40,204 nt of DNA, taken from Solobacterium sp. GTDB taxonomy: Bacteria; Bacillota_I; Bacilli_A; Erysipelotrichales; Erysipelotrichaceae. Shown here piece after piece: positions 23,864 to 31,517 of this stretch; within the stretch, counting starts at the first letter, position 1, and every line of letters starts with the position of its first letter. The notes under the pieces were generated by a model, which saw only the letters and a program-made list of their open reading frames with translations, searched no databases and was not told the DNA's origin. The stretch is taken from contig JAILGV010000070.1 of assembly GCA_024696355.1 (NCBI GenBank), positions 1-40,204 of the forward strand, given 5' to 3'. Both the position numbers and the translations under genes were made by a program.

Positions 23864-26419
23864 TTCTTCAGTCTCCTTTTCTTCTTTATACTCATAGCCT
23901 TTGTCTTCAATGGCTTTTCTGAATAATTCCTCATCCACGGGACTGCTCAGCCGTACCGTAACGGAATCTGATTTATAATCAGCCGCGGCTTCCTCCACGC
24001 CGTCAATTGCCTCAAGCGCCTTCTTTACCGTCGCTTCGCAGTGCGCACACATCATCCCGCCGACATGCAGGACTTTCGTTTCCGTCTGCACCGGCTCTTC
24101 TTCGGGTGCTTCGGGCTCCGTACCGGGCAGTGCCGGATGACGCATCTTTCTGTCTTTCTTTGTGCTGTGCATGTCAAACAGATTCAGACGCAGTGCATTC
24201 ATGCATACGGTGAAGCTTGACAGCGACATGGCCGCAGCACCGACCATCGGATTCATCTTGTACGCATACAGACCTGCCGCAAGCGGAATGCATATTACGT
24301 TGTAGAAGAATGCCCAGAACAGATTCTCGCGGATATTCGTCAATGTCTGACGTGACAGTCTGACAGCGGCGGAAACATCCGACAGCTTCGAATTCATCAG
24401 AACGACATCCGCACTGTCAATTGCCACATCGGTTCCCGCACCGATGGCAATTCCGGTATCCGCCCTGGTCAGTGCCGGAGCGTCATTGATGCCGTCTCCG
24501 ACCATGGCTACTTTTCCGCGCTCCTGCAGTCTGCGGATGACCGCTTCCTTGCCGTCCGGCAGCACGCCGGCAACGACTCTGTCCACGCCTGCCTGTCTTC
24601 CCACGGCATCAGCCGTACGCTGATTGTCTCCGGTAAGCATGACGACTTCGATGCCCATATTCCTCAGTTCGCTGACAGCGGCAGGAGAATCCTCCTTGAT
24701 TGTATCAGCCACGGCGATAATTCCGAGCAGTTTTCCGTCCCGTTCGAAGAACAGCGGCGTTTTTCCTTCGCCGGCGAGCTTTTCACTCTGTTCCCTGATT
24801 TTCCGTGGCACTGCAGTCCTTCCGGAAATGAATCTTAAGCTTCCGCCGTAAAGACTGACGCCGTCCCGTTTCCCTGTCAGACCGTTTCCGGCAAGGGCAC
24901 GGAAATCCGTCACATCCGCCGCGGTGATATGGTTCTTTCCGGCATATTCCGTAACGGCACGGGCAAGCGGATGCTCTGACTTCTTTTCCAGAGCACAGGC
25001 ATCCTCAAGCAGGTCTCTTTCAGTGAATCCGTCTGCCGGGATCACATCGGTCACTTCCGGCTGGCCGCTGGTAATCGTTCCTGTTTTATCAAGGGCAATA
25101 ATCTGCACTCTTCCCAGCTGCTCCAGTGCTTCGCTCGTCTTGAACAGCACGCCGTTCTTTGCGCCAAGTCCGCTGCCGACCATGATCGCGACCGGCGTCG
25201 CAAGACCGAGTGCGCACGGACAGGAAATCACAAGCACGGATATGCCTCTGGCAAGGGCAAAGCTCAGGGACTGTCCGGCAATCAGCCATCCGGCAGCTGT
25301 CACGGCAGCGATCACGATGACAGCCGGAACGAACACTGCCGATACCCGGTCGGCGATTCTGGCAATCGGTGCCTTTGTCGCAGCCGCATCGGAAACCATT
25401 CTGATGATCTGTGACAGTGTCGTATCTTCACCGACCCTGGTCGCCTGACAGCGGATAAATCCGGAAGTATTGATCGTCGCAGCCGATACCCGGTCTCCGG
25501 GAACTTTGTCGACGGGAATCGATTCGCCGGTCAGCGCCGACTCGTTGACTGCACTCTCACCGGTGAGAATGATGCCGTCAACCGGAATGCTTTCACCGGG
25601 TCTTACGACAAAGACATCACCCGCAGCCACTTCATCGATGCCCACTTCCGTTTCGGCACCGCCGCGTTCCACGACCGCTGTTTTCGGTGCCAGCTTCATC
25701 AGCCCTTTCAGGGCATCCGTGGTTCTTCCCTTTGACATTGCCTCAAGCATCTTGCCAACGGTGATCAGCGCCGGAATCATAGCCGCACTTTCAAAGTACA
25801 GTTCATTGTGATACAGCTCCATCAGATCCATTGATGAGGCTCCCCGGGCAATCATTCCGCACATCTGATAAAACACCGCAGTGCTCCATCCGAAGGAAAC
25901 AGCCGAGCCCAGGGCAACCAGCGTGTCCATATTCGGAGCACCGTGAAACAGTGACCTGAATCCGCTGGTAAAGAATTTATGATTGATGATCATGACAATG
26001 ACCGCCAGCAGAAGCTGGGTCAGGGTCAGACCGGGATAATTATTTTCAAAGTATGCAGGAAGCGGAAAGCCCCACATCTTGTGGCCCATGGAAATGTACA
26101 TCAGAACCAGCAGGAAGCCGACGGAAAGAATCAGTCTCCGCTTCAGCTTCGGTGTTTCCCTGTCCTTCAGCGCATCCTCCTCTGCCGCAAGCCTGTCTGC
26201 GGAGCTGACTCTCGCCCCGGCACCTTTGACAGCCGCCCCGTATCCGGCTTTTTCCACTGCCGCAATAATCTCGCTGCTTGAGGCACTTCCCTCAACGCCC
26301 ATGGAATTCGTCAGCAGCGACACTGCGCACGATGTTACTCCCGGCACACCGGAAACAGCCTTTTCCACTCTTGCCTGGCAGGCTGCACAGCTCATGCCTG
26401 TAACCGTATATTGTTCCAT
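23651..26419 (-). CDS. copA: Copper-exporting P1B-type ATPase with one N-terminal and two C-terminal metal-binding domains
   Basis: The 922-residue membrane ATPase pumps Cu+ out of the cell. The N-terminal HMA domain has GMSCAACQ (C11, C14). The transport motif is CPC (residues 400-402) in [13 protein letters not shown], phosphorylation is at D444 in [11 protein letters not shown], and the hinge motif is [11 protein letters not shown]. Two more HMA domains follow the last membrane helices: about 782-845 with GMMCAHCE and 853-920 with GMMCSHCE, joined by charged linkers. Most CopA proteins carry HMA domains only at the N-terminus, so the C-terminal pair looks like fused CopZ units. The ribosome site is GAAGG before ATG, 15 bases after csoR. 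Regulation by CsoR is predicted from operators upstream. Confidence 0.95.
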   Translation of the reverse strand: MEQYTVTGMSCAACQARVEKAVSGVPGVTSCAVSLLTNSMGVEGSASSSEIIAAVEKAGYGAAVKGAGARVSSADRLAAEEDALKDRETPKLKRRLILSVGFLLVLMYISMGHKMWGFPLPAYFENNYPGLTLTQLLLAVIVMIINHKFFTSGFRSLFHGAPNMDTLVALGSAVSFGWSTAVFYQMCGMIARGASSMDLMELYHNELYFESAAMIPALITVGKMLEAMSKGRTTDALKGLMKLAPKTAVVERGGAETEVGIDEVAAGDVFVVRPGESIPVDGIILTGESAVNESALTGESIPVDKVPGDRVSAATINTSGFIRCQATRVGEDTTLSQIIRMVSDAAATKAPIARIADRVSAVFVPAVIVIAAVTAAGWLIAGQSLSFALARGISVLVISCPCALGLATPVAIMVGSGLGAKNGVLFKTSEALEQLGRVQIIALDKTGTITSGQPEVTDVIPADGFTERDLLEDACALEKKSEHPLARAVTEYAGKNHITAADVTDFRALAGNGLTGKRDGVSLYGGSLRFISGRTAVPRKIREQSEKLAGEGKTPLFFERDGKLLGIIAVADTIKEDSPAAVSELRNMGIEVVMLTGDNQRTADAVGRQAGVDRVVAGVLPDGKEAVIRRLQERGKVAMVGDGINDAPALTRADTGIAIGAGTDVAIDSADVVLMNSKLSDVSAAVRLSRQTLTNIRENLFWAFFYNVICIPLAAGLYAYKMNPMVGAAAMSLSSFTVCMNALRLNLFDMHSTKKDRKMRHPALPGTEPEAPEEEPVQTETKVLHVGGMMCAHCEATVKKALEAIDGVEEAAADYKSDSVTVRLSSPVDEELFRKAIEDKGYEYKEEKETEEMKETVRIDGMMCSHCEATVRKALEALDGVESAEVSHEKGTAVLTLSRAVDEAVIRKAVEDKDYEFKGIDA

Positions 26420-26434
26420 ACGAAAACCTTCTTT

Positions 26435-26749
26435 CTACTTCATCAGCCTCTGCAGGACTTCCGCAAGCTCATCAATCGCTTCATCGTGTCCCGCCCTGAT
26501 ATCCTGTGCAACACAGCTGCGGATATGACAGCCCAGCAGATATTTGTTGAAACTGTTCAGCGCACTTGTCGCGGCCTGAACCTGAATCAGAATATCCGGA
26601 CAGTAGGCTCCGTTTTCCACCATCTTTTCGATTCCCCTGATCTGTCCCTCCACTTTTCTCAGACGGGTGATCAGTGTCTTCTGTTCCTCCTGCGTTCTTT
26701 CCTTATGCCGGTGTCCGCAGTATTCACAGTTCGTATTTTCTTCAGACAT
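26435..26749 (-). CDS. csoR: Copper-sensing repressor CsoR
   Basis: The protein has 104 residues from the chosen start (MSEENTNCEYCGH). It is an all-helical DUF156-type repressor that releases DNA when Cu+ binds. The ligand set is C in NGAYCPDILIQVQ, and H and C in LGCHIRSC. The extra N-terminal CEYCGHRH is also metal-binding-like. RLRKVEGQIRGIEKM is the family DNA-contact helix. The start 7 codons upstream (26770) lies inside a CsoR operator and lacks a ribosome site, whereas GGGAGA lies 6 bases before ATG 26749. It is the first gene of csoR-copA. Confidence 0.93.
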   Translation of the reverse strand: MSEENTNCEYCGHRHKERTQEEQKTLITRLRKVEGQIRGIEKMVENGAYCPDILIQVQAATSALNSFNKYLLGCHIRSCVAQDIRAGHDEAIDELAEVLQRLMK

Positions 26750-26760
26750 ATCGTTCTCCC

Positions 26761-26815
26761 ATACCCCCACGGGGTATTACATGATCAAGATATACCCCCG
26801 AGGGGTATCTGTCAA
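26761..26815 (-). promoter_or_regulatory. csoR-copA promoter with two CsoR operators
   Basis: Two 17-base palindromes occur, ATACCCCCACGGGGTAT (26761-26777) and ATACCCCCGAGGGGTAT (26792-26808), 31 bases centre to centre. They match the GC-box palindromes bound by CsoR. On the minus strand a perfect TTGACA (26815-26810) is followed 17 bases later by TATCTT, so the upstream operator fills the promoter spacer. The other covers the leader just before the ribosome site. Confidence 0.9.
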
Positions 26816-26842
26816 TCCTGATGATTTTCCTGATTGTTTCTG

Positions 26843-26894
26843 TTGACACAGATATAATCCTGTTGTATATTTACATCAGTTAGTTAAGACTAAC
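26843..26894 (+). promoter_or_regulatory. Strong orphan promoter with a palindromic operator-like site
   Basis: TTGACA (26843-26848) and TATATT (26866-26871) with a 17-base spacer make the best consensus promoter in the window. An inverted repeat GTTAGTTAAGACTAAC (26879-26894) lies at the predicted start of transcription. It looks like a repressor site, loosely like DtxR/MntR-type boxes, but no regulator is assigned. No convincing gene follows before the terminator at 27031-27070. Confidence 0.55.
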
Positions 26895-27030
26895 CGCTCG
26901 GAAACAGACATACGGCAGTAATCATAACTCCTTCACAAAAAAACGTTCTCCTGCACTGCCGCAATGTTACCCTTCCTGGAAACCGGGCTGTCAAGTTACT
27001 GCGGATCCTGCGGCATGCAGAATCCGGAAT

Positions 27031-27070
27031 GAGAAAGAAGAGCCTGATTCGCAGCAGGTTCTTTTTCTTT
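27031..27070. terminator. Terminator of the orphan transcript
   Basis: AAGAGCCTG (27038-27046) pairs with CAGGTTCTT (27055-27063) with one G-T pair, and the 3' side runs into TTTCTTT. The A-rich 5' flank lets the stem extend and also makes it work on the other strand. It lies about 160 bases after the predicted start of the orphan promoter. Confidence 0.65.
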
Positions 27071-27110
27071 GAATATGACTTATTCTCCCTGCCCGGAAGA
27101 AATAAGGCTA

Positions 27111-27116
27111 TAATAC
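27111..27116 (+). promoter_or_regulatory. -10 element of the DIP1984-like gene
   Basis: TATAAT lies 19 bases before the start codon, directly before the ribosome site AGGAG (27124-27128). The leader would be very short. No good -35 is seen. Confidence 0.4.
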
Positions 27117-27135
27117 AGTTGTCAGGAGAAAGCAT

Positions 27136-27588
27136 ATGAAATTAGCAGAAGCACTTCAGGAAAGAGCGGACCTGAACCGTAAAATCCAGCAGCTTAACAG
27201 CAGGCTCAGCCTCAATGCAACAGCGCAGGAAGGCGAACCTCCCGCAGAAGACCCTGCCGATCTGCTCAGGCAGGCGGATGCATGCTTTGAACGGCTTGAA
27301 CAGCTGATAGCCGGAATCAATCTGACCAACAGCACAACCGTCGTCGGGGACAAAACCCTGACGGAACTGATTGCCGGACGGGATGTTCTGATTCAGAAGA
27401 TCGCATCATACAGAAGTCTTGCAGCGGAGGCTTCCAGCATTGCCAAGCGGGCAGCCAGAACCGAAATCAGAATCCTCAGCACGGTTGACGTAAAGGATCT
27501 GCAGAAGCAGATTGATGACATGTCCAGACAGCTGCGGATCACGGAAAATCTGATCCAGTCAGTCAACTGGACCACGGAACTGAAGTAA
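27136..27588 (+). CDS. DIP1984-like (septicolysin-named) helical protein
   Basis: This 150-residue, all-helical and probably cytosolic protein opens with MKLAEALQERADLNRKIQQL, has ADLLRQADACFERLEQLIAGIN and NSTTVVGDKTLTELIAGRDVL, and ends in LRITENLIQSVNWTTEL. These segments match the family named DIP1984, sometimes annotated septicolysin. The family's role is not established, and the toxin name should not be taken as function. AGGAG is 7 bases before ATG. It is a single gene, followed by an unassigned structured RNA region. Confidence 0.75.
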   Translation: MKLAEALQERADLNRKIQQLNSRLSLNATAQEGEPPAEDPADLLRQADACFERLEQLIAGINLTNSTTVVGDKTLTELIAGRDVLIQKIASYRSLAAEASSIAKRAARTEIRILSTVDVKDLQKQIDDMSRQLRITENLIQSVNWTTELK

Positions 27589-27594
27589 CAGAAA

Positions 27595-27808
27595 GTGGTA
27601 GCGGACGGAGGCGAATGCATCTCTGTGGCTGAGAATGAGTCCACGCCAGATCATACCGAAGAGCAGGTATTCCGGGGTTATCCCGTTACTGTAATGCTCC
27701 GACAGCGCACATCTGCACAGTTACAAATCATTCTTACTACCGCGCATTGATCCGGACGTGAGGGCGGAGACGGGGTTGACGTTTCTTTATCAAAAGAAAC
27801 GTTTTTTT
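27595..27808 (+). ncRNA. Unassigned structured RNA with its own terminator, upstream of proBA
   Basis: The 300-base gap between the DIP1984-like gene and proB contains nested pairing. GTGGTAG (27595-27601) can pair with CTACCGC (27737-27743), GAGAATGA (27631-27638) with TCATTCTT (27728-27735), and GTTACTG (27685-27691) with CAGTTAC (27718-27724) with one mismatch; GGGGTTATCCC forms a small inner hairpin. It ends in a strong terminator, ACGTTTCTTT (27779-27788) with AAAGAAACGT (27793-27802) plus a T run. It could be a proBA leader switch or a free small RNA. The T-box UGGN core is absent (only TACTACCGCG is present), so I do not call it a T-box. Confidence 0.5.
27779..27808 (+). terminator. 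Terminator before proB
   Basis: A perfect 10-bp stem with a 4-base loop is followed by seven T. It ends either the structured RNA or an attenuated proBA leader. A possible separate proB -10 (TACAAT, 27862-27867) lies downstream of it. Confidence 0.9.
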
Positions 27809-27888
27809 CTGAATCACCGGACAGAAACATCAAAAAATCAGCCAAAATCCCATTGTTCTAGTACAATGAAACAAAGAGGAAACTGATC

Positions 27889-28662
27889 ATGCCGCGAATC
27901 ACTGTGAAAGTGGGAACCAGCACGCTGGCGCATCCCACGGGACGGATCAACATCCGTCATATTGAAAACCTGGTCAAAGTGCTTTCCGATCTGAAAAATG
28001 CCGGAAACCAGATCATCCTGGTATCCTCCGGCGCCATAGGCATGGGAACCGGCAGTCTCGGTCTTCCCGGAAGACCGGCAGACATGCCGACAAAGCAGGC
28101 AGCCGCTGCCGTAGGACAGTGTGAACTGATGTACATCTACGACAAGCTGTTCAGCGAGTATTCGCATACCGTTGCCCAGATTCTTCTGACGGCCGATGAC
28201 CTCGAACATCCCGACAGAAGAAAAAACTTCGAAAACACCCTGTTCAGGCTTCTCGAGCTGAACGTGCTTCCGATTCTGAACGAAAACGACACCATGGCAA
28301 CAGCAGAAATTGCCTTCGGCGACAATGACAGTCTGGCTGCCAGCGTAGCCTGCTGCCTGCATTCCGATCTGCTGGTGATGCTGACGGATACCGAAGGACT
28401 GTATACCGACGATCCCTCCGTCAGTCCGGATGCCGAACTGATCCCCTGCGTTACAGAGATTACGGACGATCTTTACCGCCTGGCCAAGGGCAGCGGCAGC
28501 ACTGTCGGAACCGGCGGAATGCTGACAAAACTGAACGCCGCAAAGGCCTGCATGGCCTGCGGCATCGATACCATCATATGCGGCGGCAGCAGACCCGAAC
28601 TTCTGTATGACATTATCGAAGGAAAGGCCTGCGGCACAAAATTTATCGGGAAGAAGGTGTAA
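27889..28662 (+). CDS. proB: Glutamate 5-kinase (short form without PUA domain)
   Basis: The 257-residue protein phosphorylates glutamate to gamma-glutamyl phosphate, the first step of proline synthesis. Amino-acid-kinase landmarks are TVKVGTSTL at the N-terminus, ILVSSGAIGMG, LPILNENDTMA, FGDNDSLAASVA and GTGGMLTKLNAAK. It ends right after the kinase domain, so the C-terminal PUA domain of E. coli ProB (367 residues) is absent, as in some other bacterial ProB proteins. GAGGA lies 8 bases before ATG. It is 2 bases from proA. Confidence 0.95.
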   Translation: MPRITVKVGTSTLAHPTGRINIRHIENLVKVLSDLKNAGNQIILVSSGAIGMGTGSLGLPGRPADMPTKQAAAAVGQCELMYIYDKLFSEYSHTVAQILLTADDLEHPDRRKNFENTLFRLLELNVLPILNENDTMATAEIAFGDNDSLAASVACCLHSDLLVMLTDTEGLYTDDPSVSPDAELIPCVTEITDDLYRLAKGSGSTVGTGGMLTKLNAAKACMACGIDTIICGGSRPELLYDIIEGKACGTKFIGKKV

Positions 28663-28664
28663 AT

Positions 28665-29915
28665 ATGTTCGAATTCCTTGAAACAAAAGAAATCCTGAAG
28701 CGGGCAAACGCAGAAAAATGCAAACCCGTTCCTTCCGAAGAAGTACTGGACAATGCACTGTTTGCCATGGCTGCCTCACTCGAGGAAAATGCCGGAGCGA
28801 TCCTGCAGGCAAATGCCGTTGATATGCGTGAAGCGGAAGGCAGGCTCTCCGAAGCCATGAAGGACAGACTGCTTCTGACAGAGGCGCGCATTCAGAGCAT
28901 GGCAAAAGGCATCCGCGAGGTCGCAGACCTGCCGGCCCCCTGCGGAAGAACGCTGAATGTCAGAATCCGTGAAGACGGACTGCGCATTGAAAAGAAAGCC
29001 GTGCCGTTCGGCGTGGTTGCCGTGATTTATGAAAGCAGACCGAATGTCACTTCCGATGTTGCCGCCCTGACGCTGAAAAGCGGCAATGTGGCCGTGCTCA
29101 GAAGCGGCAGTGACTGCTGGCTGTCCAGTCTTGCCATTACCGCAGCGCTTCAGAAAGGCCTTGAGGACGTAGGTCTGAGCAGGGACAGAATCCAGCTGGT
29201 GCATGACAGAAGCCATGAAGGCGCCGAGGAGCTGATGAAGGCAAAGGGACAGGTCGATCTTCTGATTCCGCGCGGCGGAAAGAATCTCATCGATTCCGTT
29301 GTCAGAAATGCCATTGTTCCGGTCATTGAAACCGGGACCGGAATCTGCCATGTCTACGTGGATGAAAGCGCCGATTTCGAAACAGCACTCAATATCATCG
29401 AAAACGCAAAAACAAGCAGACCCGCCGTCTGCAACGCTGCGGAAGTCCTGCTTGTACATGAAAATATCGCAGAGGAATTCCTTCCCCTAGTCCGGGACAG
29501 ACTCTGCTACGGTGAGCACCCCGTGGAACTGAGACTTGATGAAAAGGCAATCGGCATCATTCCCGGACTGCATGCCAACGAGGTCGATTTTGACACGGAA
29601 TTCCTGGATTACATTCTCGCAGTGGGAATCGTAAAGGATACCGATGAGGCAATTGCCCATATCAATCTGCACGGAACACACCACAGCGACTGCATCGTGA
29701 CCGCTGATGAATCCGCAGCCGCACGCTTCACCTCCATGGTTGACAGCGCCTGCGTCTATGTCAATGCCAGCACCCGTTTCACCGACGGCGGCGAATTCGG
29801 ACTGGGATGCGAAATGGGCATCTCCACCCAGAAGCTTCATGCCAGAGGCCCCATGGGACTTGAAGAGCTCTGCACATATCAGTATGTCATCTACGGGGAA
29901 GGACATATCCGCTGA
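28665..29915 (+). CDS. proA: Glutamate-5-semialdehyde dehydrogenase (gamma-glutamyl phosphate reductase)
   Basis: The 416-residue protein reduces gamma-glutamyl phosphate with NADPH to glutamate semialdehyde, the second step of proline synthesis. It is an aldehyde-dehydrogenase-fold protein. PFGVVAVIYESRPNVTSDVA is diagnostic, SRPAVCNAAEVLLVH holds the catalytic cysteine, and VYVNASTRFTDGGEFGLG closes the active site. Length is normal. A purine-rich ribosome site (GAAGG) lies within the end of proB. Its stop overlaps the next gene's ATG by one base (TGATG). Confidence 0.97.
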   Translation: MFEFLETKEILKRANAEKCKPVPSEEVLDNALFAMAASLEENAGAILQANAVDMREAEGRLSEAMKDRLLLTEARIQSMAKGIREVADLPAPCGRTLNVRIREDGLRIEKKAVPFGVVAVIYESRPNVTSDVAALTLKSGNVAVLRSGSDCWLSSLAITAALQKGLEDVGLSRDRIQLVHDRSHEGAEELMKAKGQVDLLIPRGGKNLIDSVVRNAIVPVIETGTGICHVYVDESADFETALNIIENAKTSRPAVCNAAEVLLVHENIAEEFLPLVRDRLCYGEHPVELRLDEKAIGIIPGLHANEVDFDTEFLDYILAVGIVKDTDEAIAHINLHGTHHSDCIVTADESAAARFTSMVDSACVYVNASTRFTDGGEFGLGCEMGISTQKLHARGPMGLEELCTYQYVIYGEGHIR

Positions 29916-30526
29916 TGGCCCTGATCAAAGAAACCGCCGTACAGACCGATTATCTCGAGAACTGGCCTGCGCATTACTACGACATTACCGATATCAACAA
30001 AAGAGAAGACTGCCTCAGTGAAATACTGCGCATCAGTCCCGACTCCGCAGATGATGCAAGGCGTCTTGAAATCCTCCGGAAGCGCTACGGCAGAATCCGC
30101 ACCAAACGGCCCGACCTGTTTATGAATGCCTGGCTGATGATCAAGGTCAGCGGGAATGACAGGCCAACCTTCCTCACCAGAAAGACCTTCGCCAAAGAGG
30201 TGCGTTCCTATCTGGCTGCCCTGTGCCTTGTCGATTTTGAATACAGCGAAGTCCTGCGTGAGGAATGGGAGGACTTTGCAAGGACATGCATCACATCCTT
30301 TGCCAATTCAAAAACATACCGCTCGGCAGTCTTCGGACTCATGCAGGTATCGGACAAAAACACCGCACTCCGGATCGCCCATGACATTATCGATGTCACA
30401 AAGACCATCCCCTCATGGTACGGATATGAAAAAGAGGCAGAGCCTCTTTACCATATCATGAAGAATGCTTACCTCTCGCTGATTGAAAACGGCGATGTCT
30501 ACTGGGACGAAGCCTGTTCCAGATAA
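29915..30526 (+). CDS. Helical protein of unknown function coupled to proA (DUF6553-like)
   Basis: This 203-residue, mostly helical and soluble protein has no signal peptide or membrane segment. The N-terminal YDITDINKREDCLSEIL, the middle RRLEILRKRYGRIR and DLFMNAWLMIKV, and a later region starting AVFGLMQVSDKNTALRI resemble from memory the family DUF6553 found in anaerobic Firmicutes; that assignment is tentative. Its ATG overlaps the proA stop (TGATG), so expression is coupled to proline synthesis, though a metabolic role is not shown. Its last 28 bases overlap the end of the convergent sugar-binding lipoprotein gene. Confidence 0.75.
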   Translation: MALIKETAVQTDYLENWPAHYYDITDINKREDCLSEILRISPDSADDARRLEILRKRYGRIRTKRPDLFMNAWLMIKVSGNDRPTFLTRKTFAKEVRSYLAALCLVDFEYSEVLREEWEDFARTCITSFANSKTYRSAVFGLMQVSDKNTALRIAHDIIDVTKTIPSWYGYEKEAEPLYHIMKNAYLSLIENGDVYWDEACSR

Positions 30527-31506
30527 TCCGCGGCATTCTCCGCAGTAATTCTCAGATAAGGAAGACGGATATACTTTCCGTCTTTTAAACTGAGATTTTC
30601 CGTACTCTCACCGGCCGCAAGTGCATAAGCCAGCGCTGCCATTGCCTCAGCCTGACCCCTGCTGTCATTGTATACGGTTCCGTCCAGATCCCCGTCGATG
30701 ACTGCCTTCAGTCCGGGCTCCGTGCCGTCAATGCCGACAATCACCGGCCAGTCCTCTTCACTGATGCGGCTGCTTTTATAGGCATCAATCGCCCCCAGAG
30801 CCATATCATCGTTGTTGCCGAGAACAAGCTCGATATCCGTGCCGAACTGATCAATATACTGGGCCATGCGGGTCTGTGCCTGCGAACGGTTCCAGTTGGC
30901 AATCGCAGAACCCAGCTTTTCCACCTGAATGCCTTCCTCCATCAGTGTCCCTACGGACTTCTCCGTGCGTACGATGGCATCCTGATGTCCGGCTTCCCCT
31001 TCAAGAACGATATAGCTGATCAGTCCGTCCTCATTTCTGTCCGCCGCTGTATTCCGGATGATATCCGCGGCGATCTGGCCCTGGATGATGCCTGATTCCT
31101 CGGCATCGGCACCGATATAATAGAGACCCTCCCACTGCATCAGATCCTCTTCGACAAGCTCCCTGTTGAAGAAAATCACCGGAACGCCTGCTTTTCTGGC
31201 AGCTTCTATGATCCGGCTGGGCTCCGTCCTGTCAACCAGATTGACACATATGACATTGCAGCCGTCATTGATCATCTGCTGGACCTGCTTGTTCTGTGTC
31301 AGCTGGTTCTTCGACGCGCTGTAATTGTCCACCGTGATGTTCTCCCGGCCGGCAATGTCCGCATTAAAAGTGCTGATCAGTTCACTGATAAATGTATCGT
31401 ACTGGTCATATACCGTAACACCGATGCGGATCTTCTGTTCCGTAGGCGTTCTGGCAGTGCATCCGGCAAGGAATACCGCCAGCATGAGAGAAAGCAGCTT
31501 CTTCAT
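30499..31506 (-). CDS. MglB-like sugar-binding lipoprotein (second copy, in the sensory cassette)
   Basis: The protein has 335 residues from the chosen start (MKKLLSLMLAVFLAGC). It is an exported lipoprotein with lipobox LAGC (Cys16), followed by a type I periplasmic-binding fold (IRIGVTVYDQYDTFISELIS, then VICVNLVDRTEPSRIIEAA). The loop DRNEDGLIS with the later Glu resembles the calcium site of galactose-binding MglB. GGGAGG precedes ATG at 31506; the TTG at 31521 is only the longest open frame. It is the last gene of the kinase cassette, not next to mglA, so it probably presents sugar to the sensor rather than, or as well as, to the transporter. The stop overlaps the convergent gene by 28 bases. 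Confidence 0.88.
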   Translation of the reverse strand: MKKLLSLMLAVFLAGCTARTPTEQKIRIGVTVYDQYDTFISELISTFNADIAGRENITVDNYSASKNQLTQNKQVQQMINDGCNVICVNLVDRTEPSRIIEAARKAGVPVIFFNRELVEEDLMQWEGLYYIGADAEESGIIQGQIAADIIRNTAADRNEDGLISYIVLEGEAGHQDAIVRTEKSVGTLMEEGIQVEKLGSAIANWNRSQAQTRMAQYIDQFGTDIELVLGNNDDMALGAIDAYKSSRISEEDWPVIVGIDGTEPGLKAVIDGDLDGTVYNDSRGQAEAMAALAYALAAGESTENLSLKDGKYIRLPYLRITAENAADYLEQASSQ

Positions 31507-31517
31507 AGTACCTCCCG

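Noticed and set aside
26964-27032. 22-codon frame ending YCGSCGMQNPE
   Set aside because: No ribosome site and too short; kept only as a remark under the orphan transcript.
26890-27135. 81-residue minus-strand frame
   Set aside because: No ribosome site, unusual composition, and it runs through the terminator and promoter signals of the plus strand.
27595-27808. T-box or TPP riboswitch before proB
   Set aside because: ACTACCGCG and GTTATCCC recall T-box parts and CTGAGA recalls the TPP motif, but the invariant UGGN bulge and the TPP ACCTGAT element are both missing.
27838-28905. 355-residue minus-strand frame opposite proB
   Set aside because: Antisense shadow of proB and proA with no start signals.
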